A stretch of DNA of 19,291 nt from UBA3478 sp046048095 (GTDB lineage Bacteria > Bacteroidota > Bacteroidia > Flavobacteriales > Flavobacteriaceae). Both the position numbers and the translations under genes were made by a program. The notes under the pieces were generated by a model that was not told the origin of the DNA, ran no database searches, and saw only the letters and a program-made list of their open reading frames with translations. The stretch's first letter is position 1. Every line of letters begins with the position of its first letter. The stretch is from the NCBI GenBank assembly GCA_046048095.1, contig JBJOGS010000090.1, forward strand, positions 1 through 19,291. Reading direction: 5' to 3'. Shown in pieces: positions 6,795-14,892 of the stretch.

Positions 6795-7342
6795 CACGCC
6801 TCTGGGTTCTTATCGCGAATGCGCTTGTACAATTGAATGCCTAACATCAAAACAATTCCTAGCAAGAATAATGCCACCAGGCCAAAGATCCAGTTGAGTG
6901 CGCTTTTGACAATCACCAAAAAAACCACTGAAAACAAGATCAGCGTGCTGCCCTCATTATAGATGCGCATAAAACGGGCAGTGAAGCGGATGTCGTCACG
7001 TTGCAGCTGCGTATATAGGCGATGGGTATAGCCGTGATACCCGAAAAGCAGCAGCACAAAGAGCAGTTTTACATGCATCCAAGGCTGTGCGAGCCATGCC
7101 GGCATCAAGAGCAACAACCAAATGGCAAAGAAGGTGCACAACACCGCAGAAGGCCAGGTAATGATGAACCACAGCCGCTTGCTCATGAGCTTCAGTTGCT
7201 TTGATAATATGGCGCGCGCGGGCTCTTCAGCATCTTGGGCCTCAATGTGGTATACAAAGAGTCTAGGAATATAAAAAAGCCCTGCAAACCACGTGACTAC
7301 GAAGATGAGATGCAGGGCTTTGATGTAAGGGTAGAGTTCCAT
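6794..7342 (-). CDS. hemJ: Protoporphyrinogen IX oxidase HemJ (CopD-like membrane protein)
   Basis: A 182-residue integral membrane protein with about four to five hydrophobic helices. The N-terminal block KALHLIFVVTWFAGLFYIPRLFVYH (8-32), with His11, is the HemJ hallmark. WMHVKLLFVLLLFGYHGYTH (about 87-106) holds the conserved Lys. HemJ oxidises protoporphyrinogen IX to protoporphyrin IX in the cytoplasmic membrane and itself binds heme; it replaces HemY or HemG in many bacteria. No HemY or HemG is encoded in this window, and every later pathway enzyme is present, which supports the role. The gene lies 40 bp after the large secreted protein gene on the same strand and overlaps the kinase start. 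General annotation as 'CopD family' would be less specific; the motif evidence favours HemJ. Confidence 0.9.
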   Translation of the reverse strand: MELYPYIKALHLIFVVTWFAGLFYIPRLFVYHIEAQDAEEPARAILSKQLKLMSKRLWFIITWPSAVLCTFFAIWLLLLMPAWLAQPWMHVKLLFVLLLFGYHGYTHRLYTQLQRDDIRFTARFMRIYNEGSTLILFSVVFLVIVKSALNWIFGLVALFLLGIVLMLGIQLYKRIRDKNPEA

Positions 7343-7382
7343 AATTACAACCTTAAAGGTCTTAAAAACTCAGTTACCCCGA

Positions 7383-10300
7383 TTAGTCAAGCTGTAAGAA
7401 CTTCAGCGCTTTTTCATTGAATGCCTTGTTGAACGCGGTAATTTCTTCATCAACCAGGGCATTAAACGTCTTGAGCTCGGCCTCAATGCCAGCGGTCAGC
7501 TCTTGCTGCACTGCGCGGTCTTGCTGAGTCGGTCCAAAATCATCTAAAGCGACAAGACTGTTCAGATGTGCCAACTTGTTGGTCAAACGAATCGGAAAGT
7601 TAAGCGGATCTTGCCCACTGCGATTCTGCGTCTGATAGAGCGCCTTTTCTACGGTTGAGAATCGCTCTCTCAATGCTTTCGACTGTGCTACAAGATCAGC
7701 TACAGAAGCGTCGTCTTTGTACTGCGCTTCAAAGGCGCTTAACTTCTCGTTAATCGATCTAATTTTCTTGATCGCGGTATGCGCCTCGTTCACCGTGGCG
7801 TTGATAGCGGTGATAAAGTCGTACTGAGCTTGCATGTCGGCTACTGAAGCTTCGGCACGCGGATCTGCAAGTATCGCAAACGCCTGAGACTGCGTATTAC
7901 CGTTATAGTTGAGATGCACCTGGTAGTTGCCCGGAACGGCCTTTGGCCCCTCTAGGTTGGCCCACCACAAGATCATTCCTTTGAGTCGCTCGGCACCTGC
8001 GCCTCGGGTATCCCAAACATGCGTGTTTCCGCCTGTCTTAATCGCCAGTTTGTTTTTAGGATCACTGGCGTCGGTACTAAAATGCGCGAGGGTGTCTCCG
8101 GTCATTGAAGTATACACTAAATGTACCTTGTCTGTAGGCTTGAGGTCTTTGAAATAAAGATGGGTCTCAACGCCCGCAGGCATATTTTCTCCGGCAGTCA
8201 GTGAGGCACGACCCGCGTCTCCTTTAGTGCGGTAGGCATCTTTAGGCTTGAACAATACGGCATCTTTAGCGGCAGTGCTCGCGTCAAGTTGATGCAATAC
8301 GGTGAGGTCATCAATCATCCAAATGCTTCGCCCCTGAGTGGCCACAATAAGGCTGTTATTCTTAATGGCCAGGTCAGTAATCGGAACGATCGGAAGGTTC
8401 AACTGAAACTCAGACCACGACTTGCCGTCGTCAAACGAAATGTACATTCCGGTTTCAGTGCCTGCGTAAAGCAGTCCTTTCTTAGACGGATCTTCGCGCA
8501 ATACTCGCGTAAAATGCTCAGGATTGATCCCCTTGGTGATCAGCTTCCAGGTCTTACCGTAATCTTCAGTCTTGTATAGATACGGAGTAAAATCTCCCAT
8601 CTTGTAGCGGGTAGCCGCCACATAACAAGTTCCTTCATCAAAGGCCGAGGCCTCGATGCTATTAATCATATTCCATTCGGGCATATTTTTAGGCGTAACA
8701 TTCTGCCAGCTGGCCCCGCCGTCTTGACTGATGTGAATCAATCCGTCGTCGCTACCGACCCACAATAAGCCTTCTTTAAGCGGGCTTTCTGTGGCCGCAA
8801 AAATGGTCGCATAGTACTCTACCCCGGTGTTGTCTTGAGTGATGGGTCCTCCACTTGAAACGAGCTTGGTCGGATCATTGCGCGTTAAGTCGTCACTTAA
8901 CAATTGCCAGCTTTGGCCCTCATTAGTAGAAAGATGTACATGATTTGAGAAGGTGTAAAGCTTCTTCGGATCATGTTTCGAGAAAATGATCGGAAAGTTC
9001 CATTGAAAACGGTACTTCATCCCCTCTGCTCCATAACCCATTGGGTTATCAGGCCAAACGTTGATGGCGCGTACCGTATTGTTGTCGTGGTTGACGCGTG
9101 TTAAGAATCCGCCATAGCTTCCGCCATAAACGATGTCGTCGTTGGTCGGATCAACCGCGATGTGCGCCGATTCGCCCCCGGCAGTTTCTTCCCAATCGTC
9201 TTCACTAATACTATAACCGTCTGAACGGTGTTTGATGCGAATAGTTGAATTGTCTTGCTGTGCTGCATAAATGCGATACGGAAAGGCGTTATCGGTAGTT
9301 AAGCGATAGAACTGTGCGGTGGGCTGGTTGTGATAGGTCGTCCAGTTTTCTCCTGCATCGTTAGAAACCTGAGCCCCCCCATCATCGGCGATGATCATAC
9401 GCTGATTATTCTCTGGGGCAATCCATAAATCATGGTGGTCGCCATGAGGCGCGTTGTAGGTCGAAAAAGTGGCCCCTCCGTCGGTAGAGCGATGGTACTG
9501 CACGTTCATCACGTACACCATATCCGCGTCTTGCGTATCCGCATAGACTCTGGTGTAATACCAGGCGCGCTGACGCAATTTGCGTTCGTCGTTGACCTGC
9601 TTCCAGGTGGCCCCACCATCTTCTGAACGGTATAACCCTCCTTTTTCTTTGTGCTCAATAATGGCCCAAACACGGTCTTTTTGAACTGGAGAAACAGTGA
9701 CTCCAATGATGCCGAGCGTCCCCTCAGGAAACCCTTTATTGCTTGAGATTTCGGTCCAAGTCTCTCCAGAATCAGTACTCTTCCAGAGTGCTGAGCCCGG
9801 TCCGCCGCTGCTCAAACTATACGGGGTGCGCTGCACGCGCCAGGTAGAAGCGTAGAGCACGCGAGAGTTGGTAGGATCGATGATCAGATCGACGGCACCT
9901 GCCATATCGTTTACGTATAATACTTTGCGCCAGGTCGTACCTCCGTCTGTTGACTTGTAGACACCTCGCTCTGTGCTTGCTTTGTAAATATTACCCAAGA
10001 CTGCGGCGTATACCACGTCTGGATTGTCGGGATGAATGCGCATGCGCGGAATGTGTCGGCTATCCGAGAGGCCTTTTGATTCCCAGGTCTTTCCGCCGTC
10101 CACCGACTTCCATACGCCGTATCCCGATGAAACATTACCGCGGACAGTGACCTCTCCCCCTCCGACATAAATCACATTAGGGTCGCTTTGAGCGACTTCA
10201 ACCGCACCGATGCTGCCACCGAAGTAGCCATCAGAGATATTTTTCCAAGTGTTTCCGGCGTCATCACTCTTCCATACCCCACCTCCGGTAGCACCGAAGT

Positions 10301-10472
10301 AGTAGGTGTTCGGTTGTCCCGAAACGCCAGTCACGGCGGCCGAACGTCCACCCCTGAACGGGCCAATTAATCGGTAATCTAGACTTGAGTAAGCGTCAGA
10401 AAGTTGTTGAGCTGAGAGCGCTGAGAGCGCAAAAAAGAAGGCTAGAAAACTAGCCAAACGCATCGATTTCAT
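7383..10472 (-). CDS. Secreted VPS10/sortilin-like beta-propeller protein with Asp-box (BNR) repeats
   Basis: The 1029-residue product starts with a Sec signal peptide (MRLASFLAFFFALSALSAQQ; cleavage about residue 21, no lipobox), with ATG 10472 or 10463 as start. At least eleven Asp-boxes of the form S-x-D-x-G-x-T-W run from about residue 69 to 686. Examples are SDDAGNTW, SVDGGKTW, STDGGTTW, STDSGETW, SEDGGATW, SNDAGENW, SQDGGASW, TEDYGKTW and SFDDGKSW. These indicate one or two beta-propellers. A beta-sandwich-like region (about 750-890) and a charged helical C-terminal region (about 890-1029) follow. No type IX sorting domain is visible, so a periplasmic location is likely. Databases often call the family 'glycosyl hydrolase' or 'sortilin', but no catalytic function is established. 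It sits between hemH and hemJ on the same strand. Confidence 0.87.
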   Translation of the reverse strand: MKSMRLASFLAFFFALSALSAQQLSDAYSSLDYRLIGPFRGGRSAAVTGVSGQPNTYYFGATGGGVWKSDDAGNTWKNISDGYFGGSIGAVEVAQSDPNVIYVGGGEVTVRGNVSSGYGVWKSVDGGKTWESKGLSDSRHIPRMRIHPDNPDVVYAAVLGNIYKASTERGVYKSTDGGTTWRKVLYVNDMAGAVDLIIDPTNSRVLYASTWRVQRTPYSLSSGGPGSALWKSTDSGETWTEISSNKGFPEGTLGIIGVTVSPVQKDRVWAIIEHKEKGGLYRSEDGGATWKQVNDERKLRQRAWYYTRVYADTQDADMVYVMNVQYHRSTDGGATFSTYNAPHGDHHDLWIAPENNQRMIIADDGGAQVSNDAGENWTTYHNQPTAQFYRLTTDNAFPYRIYAAQQDNSTIRIKHRSDGYSISEDDWEETAGGESAHIAVDPTNDDIVYGGSYGGFLTRVNHDNNTVRAINVWPDNPMGYGAEGMKYRFQWNFPIIFSKHDPKKLYTFSNHVHLSTNEGQSWQLLSDDLTRNDPTKLVSSGGPITQDNTGVEYYATIFAATESPLKEGLLWVGSDDGLIHISQDGGASWQNVTPKNMPEWNMINSIEASAFDEGTCYVAATRYKMGDFTPYLYKTEDYGKTWKLITKGINPEHFTRVLREDPSKKGLLYAGTETGMYISFDDGKSWSEFQLNLPIVPITDLAIKNNSLIVATQGRSIWMIDDLTVLHQLDASTAAKDAVLFKPKDAYRTKGDAGRASLTAGENMPAGVETHLYFKDLKPTDKVHLVYTSMTGDTLAHFSTDASDPKNKLAIKTGGNTHVWDTRGAGAERLKGMILWWANLEGPKAVPGNYQVHLNYNGNTQSQAFAILADPRAEASVADMQAQYDFITAINATVNEAHTAIKKIRSINEKLSAFEAQYKDDASVADLVAQSKALRERFSTVEKALYQTQNRSGQDPLNFPIRLTNKLAHLNSLVALDDFGPTQQDRAVQQELTAGIEAELKTFNALVDEEITAFNKAFNEKALKFLQLD

Positions 10473-10577
10473 TCGAGTAAGGTTTAATTAAGGCCTTACA
10501 AAATAGAAAATTAGACGCTACGCTGCGCCAAAGTCGCTAAAATTTAGCAGTTCCTCAATTTCAACCTCATGCTGAGT
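10473..10577 (-). other. Intergenic region between hemH and the propeller gene, with small palindrome
   Basis: It holds an almost perfect palindrome GCTAAA-A-TTTAGC at 10536-10548. There is no convincing T-tract terminator after hemH and no exact TAnnTTTG box, so whether the propeller gene has its own promoter here is unresolved. Confidence 0.4.
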
Positions 10578-11618
10578 TTAGACGGCGAGTGTGCCTGTTT
10601 CGCTCCAGTGGTTGACCCAAGAAGCCATGAGCGCCACCCAGTGGTCATTGTCGTTCAGGCAGGCAATATGCTTGAAGGTTGATCCGCCTGCTTCGAGAAA
10701 TTCTTCTTCACCCTCCATGGCAATCTCTTCAAGGGTCTCGAGGCAATCGGCCACAAAAGCCGGAGTAATCACCGCAAGGCGTTTTTTGCCCTCCTTGGCA
10801 AAGCGCTCGAATTCATAGTCTGTGTAGGGGCGAAGCCATTGGTCACCCGCCAAACGCGACTGAAATGAGCTGCTCACCTTTTCGGCGTCAAGACCTAGAT
10901 AATGGCGTACTGCTTCGGTAGTGGCAAAACATTGGTGGCGGTAACAGGTGTGGTGCGCAACTGAATTCACGCTGCAGCACTGACCGTCAATTTTACAGTG
11001 AAACTTGGTGGGGTCTGACTTGCGAATGTGGCGCTCAGGAATACCGTGGTACGAAAACAAAATATGGTCGTACTCGTAGTCTTTCAATTGCTCTTTGATG
11101 CTATCCCCCAGTACCTTGATGTAGTCGGGACTTTTATAAAAGGCGCCAAGCGTCGAAACCTTCATGTGTTTGAAATGCTTTTGCTGTTCTTCAAGCGCCT
11201 TGACCACCACAGTCTCGTAACTACTCATGGCGTAATGCGGATAAAGCGGCACCAACAAGACCTCTTCAACACCCTTAGAGTCAAGCTCGGCAAGGGCCTT
11301 GTGAATACTCATGCTCCCATAACGCATCCCCAATGCGACCGGTAGTTCAGTGTGCTCTTGTACTTTTTTCTGAAAGCGCTCAGAAATCACAATGAGTGGA
11401 GAACCCTCTTTCCACCATATCTTAGCATAGGCCTTTGCCGAACGTTTCGGACGGACATTCAAAATAATCCCTCTCACCAAAAGGGCTCTAAGGGCGGCTG
11501 GCACGTCAATGACGCGCTTGTCCATCAAAAACTCGTCGAGGTAAGGTTTTACCGCTTTTTTAGTCGGTGCATCGGGCGAGCCCAGATTTACAAGTAGTAC
11601 TCCTTTCTTCACAATCAC
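10578..11618 (-). CDS. hemH: Ferrochelatase
   Basis: The 346-residue enzyme inserts Fe2+ into protoporphyrin IX to give protoheme. Visible signatures are VLLVNLGSPDAP near the N terminus and ILFSYHGIPERH (His191, the metal/porphyrin catalytic histidine). PAFVADCLETLEEI is also present, with Glu294 the likely partner acidic residue. A cysteine-rich insert, HCKIDGQCCSVNSVAHHTC (207-225) plus Cys230, lies after the catalytic His. The first codon appears to be GTG at 11618; a second GTG two codons later would give MKKGVLLVNLGSP, the commoner N terminus. The gene lies downstream of the AraC-type regulator on the same strand, but a perfect -7 box just upstream suggests its own promoter. It is the last step of the pathway whose early genes run divergently from 12743. 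Confidence 0.95.
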   Translation of the reverse strand: MIVKKGVLLVNLGSPDAPTKKAVKPYLDEFLMDKRVIDVPAALRALLVRGIILNVRPKRSAKAYAKIWWKEGSPLIVISERFQKKVQEHTELPVALGMRYGSMSIHKALAELDSKGVEEVLLVPLYPHYAMSSYETVVVKALEEQQKHFKHMKVSTLGAFYKSPDYIKVLGDSIKEQLKDYEYDHILFSYHGIPERHIRKSDPTKFHCKIDGQCCSVNSVAHHTCYRHQCFATTEAVRHYLGLDAEKVSSSFQSRLAGDQWLRPYTDYEFERFAKEGKKRLAVITPAFVADCLETLEEIAMEGEEEFLEAGGSTFKHIACLNDNDHWVALMASWVNHWSETGTLAV

Positions 11619-11632
11619 AATTTTTGGTGGTA

Positions 11633-11665
11633 CAAAAATACGGCCTAACGCTTGAAATCGGCCAA
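11633..11665 (-). promoter_or_regulatory. Candidate hemH promoter
   Basis: The minus strand has TTG at 11665-11663, a 22-bp spacer, and TATTTTTG at 11640-11633, an exact TAnnTTTG box 14 bp before the GTG start. The -33 part lies within the end of the regulator gene. The same octamer, followed by GT, occurs before hemA. Confidence 0.6.
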
Positions 11666-12508
11666 GTACTTCTTAGGAGTAGTACCGAATTTCTTTTTAA
11701 AGGCCGCAATGAAATGGCTGGCCGTGCTGTATCCGACCCGTGCAGCTACATCAGCTATAGTGTGGGTATGGTTGAGCAGCATCTTACGGGCATAATCGAG
11801 TTTATAGTCGAGCAGAAAAGCGAACACCGAATCGCCATAGACCTCTTTAAACCCTTCTTTCAATCGACCGATGGGTAAGTCTACCGCCTCAGCCAATGCC
11901 TCTAAAGTGAGGGGTTCGGCCATAGAAGCAATGAGCAAATCTTTAGCCTTTCGAATCTTTCGCATGTTTTCATCGTCTGCCAAATACGGACACTTTTCAA
12001 GGTCAGCATCGTCAGTACGGTTAAAATACAGCGCCATCACCTCTAAAACTTTAGCCTTGAAGTAGAGCCGCTGCACTGAGCGATGCATGCTGTAGTACAT
12101 GAGCTGGTTCAACGGTATGGCCATGGCCGGACGAATCTCATCTTGACTGTAGTACTTCTTCTCAGGAGAGGCCCCATCAAAAAAAGGAATCACTTGGCTC
12201 TCTTCTGAAAACCAAGCGTGCAGTTGCTCGAGATCAACCACAATAGAGAGCACCGCACTATTCGGTGCTAAGTCGAGGTCTATAGGAAGTGCCTTTTGAG
12301 TATTAAAGAGCAAAAGCAGTTGATCTTCTTGTCCCTCGAGCTGATAGCTGCGATTGTTGTACCAAAATTGCGCATGTCCCTTCAGAACAAAGTGAAACTG
12401 AACGGCCTCTAACGATAACTCTCCTTGTTGATAGGTTTGACGTTCGGCACCATTTTCAAAGGTATAGACCGCACAGCGTTCGTTTACCGTGTATTTCAGA
12501 GGCTTCAT
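11645..12508 (-). CDS. AraC-family transcriptional regulator
   Basis: A 287-residue protein. Residues about 1-160 form a beta-rich N-terminal sensing/dimerisation region without a recognisable ligand motif. Residues about 190-287 form the double helix-turn-helix of the AraC/XylS family (LEALAEAVDLPIGRLKEGFKEVYG, then HTIADVAARVGYSTASHFIAAFKKKFGTTPKKY). The regulator sits between hemH and the divergent hemA operon, making it the natural candidate to control both. A 20-bp repeat overlapping its own start codon recurs at the hemA promoter, consistent with autoregulation plus operon control. The ligand is unknown; heme, a porphyrin or iron status are guesses from context only. ATG 12508 is the only sensible start. 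Confidence 0.88.
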   Translation of the reverse strand: MKPLKYTVNERCAVYTFENGAERQTYQQGELSLEAVQFHFVLKGHAQFWYNNRSYQLEGQEDQLLLLFNTQKALPIDLDLAPNSAVLSIVVDLEQLHAWFSEESQVIPFFDGASPEKKYYSQDEIRPAMAIPLNQLMYYSMHRSVQRLYFKAKVLEVMALYFNRTDDADLEKCPYLADDENMRKIRKAKDLLIASMAEPLTLEALAEAVDLPIGRLKEGFKEVYGDSVFAFLLDYKLDYARKMLLNHTHTIADVAARVGYSTASHFIAAFKKKFGTTPKKYLADFKR

Positions 12509-12521
12509 TTAGCGTTATTTT
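12502..12521 (+). repeat. 20-bp direct repeat, copy 1 (over regulator start codon)
   Basis: The copy has core TAGCGTTATTTT at 12510-12521. It matches positions 12669-12688 at 18 of 20 bases in the same orientation, 167 bp apart. It spans the regulator's ATG (CAT on the plus strand at 12506-12508), a position suited to autorepression. Confidence 0.65.
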
Positions 12522-12668
12522 TTACCCTCACGAAGATACTTCATTTGCGATTTTACTAATTTAAAAACAATCTAAATAATTAAAATTTATCTGTAATCCA
12601 TTGTAAAATAACAATCTAACAAAAATGTCGCTCGCTGTGCCGCGCCCCAAGTCACTGAAATATCGACC

Positions 12669-12688
12669 GCTGCATCTAGCGTTATTTT
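12669..12688 (+). repeat. 20-bp direct repeat, copy 2 (hemA promoter)
   Basis: The copy carries core TAGCGTTATTTT at 12677-12688 and matches 12502-12521 at 18 of 20 bases. It covers the place where a -33 element would be expected for hemA, where AraC-type activators commonly bind. Confidence 0.65.
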
Positions 12689-12696
12689 AAGCTAGA
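12675..12696 (+). promoter_or_regulatory. Inverted repeat TCTAGC-N10-GCTAGA in the hemA promoter, candidate operator
   Basis: Two perfect 6-bp arms (12675-12680 and 12691-12696) are centred about 9-10 bp upstream of the -7 box edge and overlap the second 20-bp repeat. The 16-bp centre-to-centre spacing of the arms would suit a dimer or a two-HTH monomer. Binding is inferred. Confidence 0.5.
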
Positions 12697-12705
12697 ATCT
12701 CAACC

Positions 12706-12713
12706 TATTTTTG
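12706..12713 (+). promoter_or_regulatory. Candidate -7 promoter element of the hemA operon
   Basis: TATTTTTG matches TAnnTTTG exactly, 29 bp before the hemA ATG. No TTG stands at -33; that position is occupied by the 20-bp repeat, which fits an activator-dependent promoter. Confidence 0.6.
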
Positions 12714-12742
12714 TGTTGCTTTTTTAGCACGCAACCTTTCAA

Positions 12743-13990
12743 ATGCTCGATTCGTTTTACGCCATTGGCGTTAGCTACATAAAGACCGATGCCGAGATTC
12801 GCGGCAAGTTTAGCATCGACGGCGCTCATGGCGAAGCTCTCAGTCAAGAGGCAAAAGCTGTGGGCTTCGATTCGCTGTTAATCATATCGACTTGCAATCG
12901 GACCGAAATTTATGGCTTTGCTCAATCATCGGCCCAGTTAATCGACTTGCTATGTGCGCATACCAAGGGTACCCCTGAACTGTTTAACCAAGAAGGGTAT
13001 GTCTTTGAAAGCGAAGAGGCCGTTACCCACCTCTTCAAGGTAGGCACCGGGCTTGACAGCCAAATCTTAGGCGATTTTGAAATCATTTCTCAAATCAAGC
13101 AAGCCTTCAGAAGATCGAAGGCCTTAAAGCTGAGTAACGTCTTTCTAGAGCGGCTAGTGAATGCCGTTATTCAAGCCTCGAAACGCATCAAACATCAGAC
13201 TGAAATTTCTAGTGGTGCAACCTCTGTCTCATTCGCTTCGGTGCGTTACCTGTTGCAAAACGTGCCACAGATCAACGAAAAAAACATTTTGCTTTTCGGA
13301 ACCGGAAAAATTGGACGCAATACTTGTGAAAATCTCGTAAAACACACAAGCAACAAGCACATTACACTGATAAACCGCACGCGTGCGACGGCAGAAGAAA
13401 TCGCAGGAAAGTTCGAGCTCAATGTCAAAGGCTACGAAGACCTTCAAATCGAGATTCGAAAAGCCGATGTGCTCGTCGTAGCTACAGGAGCGGCTAAACC
13501 CACCATCACCAAGGCGCTCTTGTATTTGAAAAAACCACTGACCATCCTCGACCTGTCGGTGCCCAAAAACGTGGCCCCTGATGTGGCCGAACTCTCAGAA
13601 GTGCACCTGGCTGACATCGATACCCTTTCAAAGATGACCGACGACACCCTAGAGCGTCGCAAATCACAAGTTCCATTGGCCGAAGCGATCATCGACGAGG
13701 TCAAGGCCGAATTCTTGGCTTGGGTAGATACGAGAAAATATGCAGCGACCATTGCGGCTCTGAAAGAACGCTTGCGTCAGTTCAAAGAAGAAGAACGCTC
13801 GTACCAATTAAAGAAGTCCAAGCATGGGGCCGCCGCTAAACAGGGCGAACTCATTGACGATTTCGGCGAGCGCCTAGTGCAAAAGATCACTAAACAATTC
13901 GCGAACTTCTTACGCGCCAGCGACGATGATCTCGAGCAAAAAATGCAACTCATAGAAGCTCTTTTTGAACTCGAAAAAGAACGGGAATGA
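12743..13990 (+). CDS. hemA: Glutamyl-tRNA reductase
   Basis: The 415-residue enzyme reduces glutamyl-tRNA(Glu) to glutamate-1-semialdehyde with NADPH, the first committed step of C5-pathway tetrapyrrole synthesis. The catalytic cysteine lies in IISTCNRTEIYG (Cys51). Conserved VTHLFKVGTGLDSQILGD (His96) follows, then the NADPH-binding LLFGTGKIGRNTCENL (184-198). A C-terminal helical dimerisation domain runs from about residue 315. It is the first gene of the operon, starts 29 bp after a perfect -7 box, and overlaps hemC by 4 bp (ATGA). The C5 route needs HemL next, but hemL is not in the window. GluTR is commonly the regulated step of the pathway, which fits the complex promoter region upstream. 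Confidence 0.95.
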   Translation: MLDSFYAIGVSYIKTDAEIRGKFSIDGAHGEALSQEAKAVGFDSLLIISTCNRTEIYGFAQSSAQLIDLLCAHTKGTPELFNQEGYVFESEEAVTHLFKVGTGLDSQILGDFEIISQIKQAFRRSKALKLSNVFLERLVNAVIQASKRIKHQTEISSGATSVSFASVRYLLQNVPQINEKNILLFGTGKIGRNTCENLVKHTSNKHITLINRTRATAEEIAGKFELNVKGYEDLQIEIRKADVLVVATGAAKPTITKALLYLKKPLTILDLSVPKNVAPDVAELSEVHLADIDTLSKMTDDTLERRKSQVPLAEAIIDEVKAEFLAWVDTRKYAATIAALKERLRQFKEEERSYQLKKSKHGAAAKQGELIDDFGERLVQKITKQFANFLRASDDDLEQKMQLIEALFELEKERE

Positions 13991-14892
13991 GTAAAGTGCT
14001 TCGCATAGGTACCCGCGATAGCGAATTGGCGCTCTGGCAAGCCGAAAAGGTTAAAGCATTGCTAGAAGCCGCTGGGCAGCGCTGTGAACTGCACCCCATT
14101 AAATCAGAAGGCGATCTTGACTTAAACACCCCCATTTATCAAATGGGACTTACCGGAGTGTTCACCAAGACCCTTGACGCTGCGCTGCTTACCAACCATA
14201 TTGATCTAGCCGTGCACTCACTCAAAGATGTACCTACCCGACTCGCTGAAGGATTGCAGCTGGCCGCTATTCTCAAGCGGGCATCTGCATTCGACGTGCT
14301 GGTTCAGGGAGGGGACGATGCCTCTGCTACCGTAGCCACCGGAAGCCTCAGAAGAAAAGCCCAATGGCTCAATCGCTACCCGAACAGCCAAGTGATCGGA
14401 CTTAGAGGAAACGTACAAACACGCCTTGACAAAATCGTGGGGCAACCCCTCAAAGGAGGCATTTTTGCCGCCGCAGGGCTTGAGCGCCTGGGCTTCGACA
14501 CGCTCGAAATTACGCCGCTTGACTGGATGCTTCCGGCCCCAGCTCAAGGTGCCATCGCCATCGCTACCAACACCTCAGATAAAATAACCTCTGAAATCTG
14601 CGCCGCAATCAACGACCCTGAGACCGCATTATGTGTGACTCTAGAGCGCCAATTTCTAAGCACCCTTGAGGGCGGGTGCAGCTCGCCTATCGGAGCCCTC
14701 GCCGAGATTCACGGCGACCAGCTGCGTTTTACCGGCGGGCTATTCAATTTAGACGGATCCGCTTCTGCCCATGTCAACAGAACCATGCCTATAAATGAAG
14801 CGCTCGATCAGGTGCGCGAACTGGTTGACGAATTGTTAAACAACGGCGGACACGCCATCATGAAATCTCTTCGTCATGGCCAAAATTCTTAG
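13987..14892 (+). CDS. hemC: Hydroxymethylbilane synthase (porphobilinogen deaminase)
   Basis: The 301-residue enzyme polymerises four porphobilinogens into hydroxymethylbilane in the cytosol. Family blocks are IGTRDSELALWQAEKV (7-22) and MGLTGVFTKTLDAALL. LAVHSLKDVPT holds the catalytic aspartate Asp81, and TGSLRRKAQWLNRYP is the next block. LEGGCSSPIGALAE carries Cys231, which anchors the dipyrromethane cofactor. Length and all key residues are normal. The start overlaps the hemA stop by ATGA and the end overlaps hemD by 17 bp, so the three genes should be translationally coupled. Confidence 0.95.
   Translation: MSKVLRIGTRDSELALWQAEKVKALLEAAGQRCELHPIKSEGDLDLNTPIYQMGLTGVFTKTLDAALLTNHIDLAVHSLKDVPTRLAEGLQLAAILKRASAFDVLVQGGDDASATVATGSLRRKAQWLNRYPNSQVIGLRGNVQTRLDKIVGQPLKGGIFAAAGLERLGFDTLEITPLDWMLPAPAQGAIAIATNTSDKITSEICAAINDPETALCVTLERQFLSTLEGGCSSPIGALAEIHGDQLRFTGGLFNLDGSASAHVNRTMPINEALDQVRELVDELLNNGGHAIMKSLRHGQNS

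Larger units (their letters stand above)
12509..12742. promoter_or_regulatory. Divergent regulator-hemA intergenic control region
   Basis: This 234-bp A/T-rich stretch carries the promoters of two divergent genes. Besides the 20-bp repeat pair and the hemA -7 box, it has a second direct repeat AACAATCTAA at 12566-12575 and 12610-12619. AAAATAAC at 12605-12612 is the inverse of the repeat core end GTTATTTT. No small ORF was found in it. Confidence 0.6.

Noticed and set aside
10536..10548. GCTAAA-A-TTTAGC as the hemH terminator
   Set aside because: It is a short, A/T-rich stem without a following T-run on the minus strand; kept only as a palindrome of unknown role.
11646..11652. AGCGTTA (minus strand) near the hemH -7 box as a third copy of the repeated element
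   Set aside because: Only seven bases match, they belong to the last codons of the regulator gene, and spacing to the -7 box differs from hemA; chance is a good explanation.
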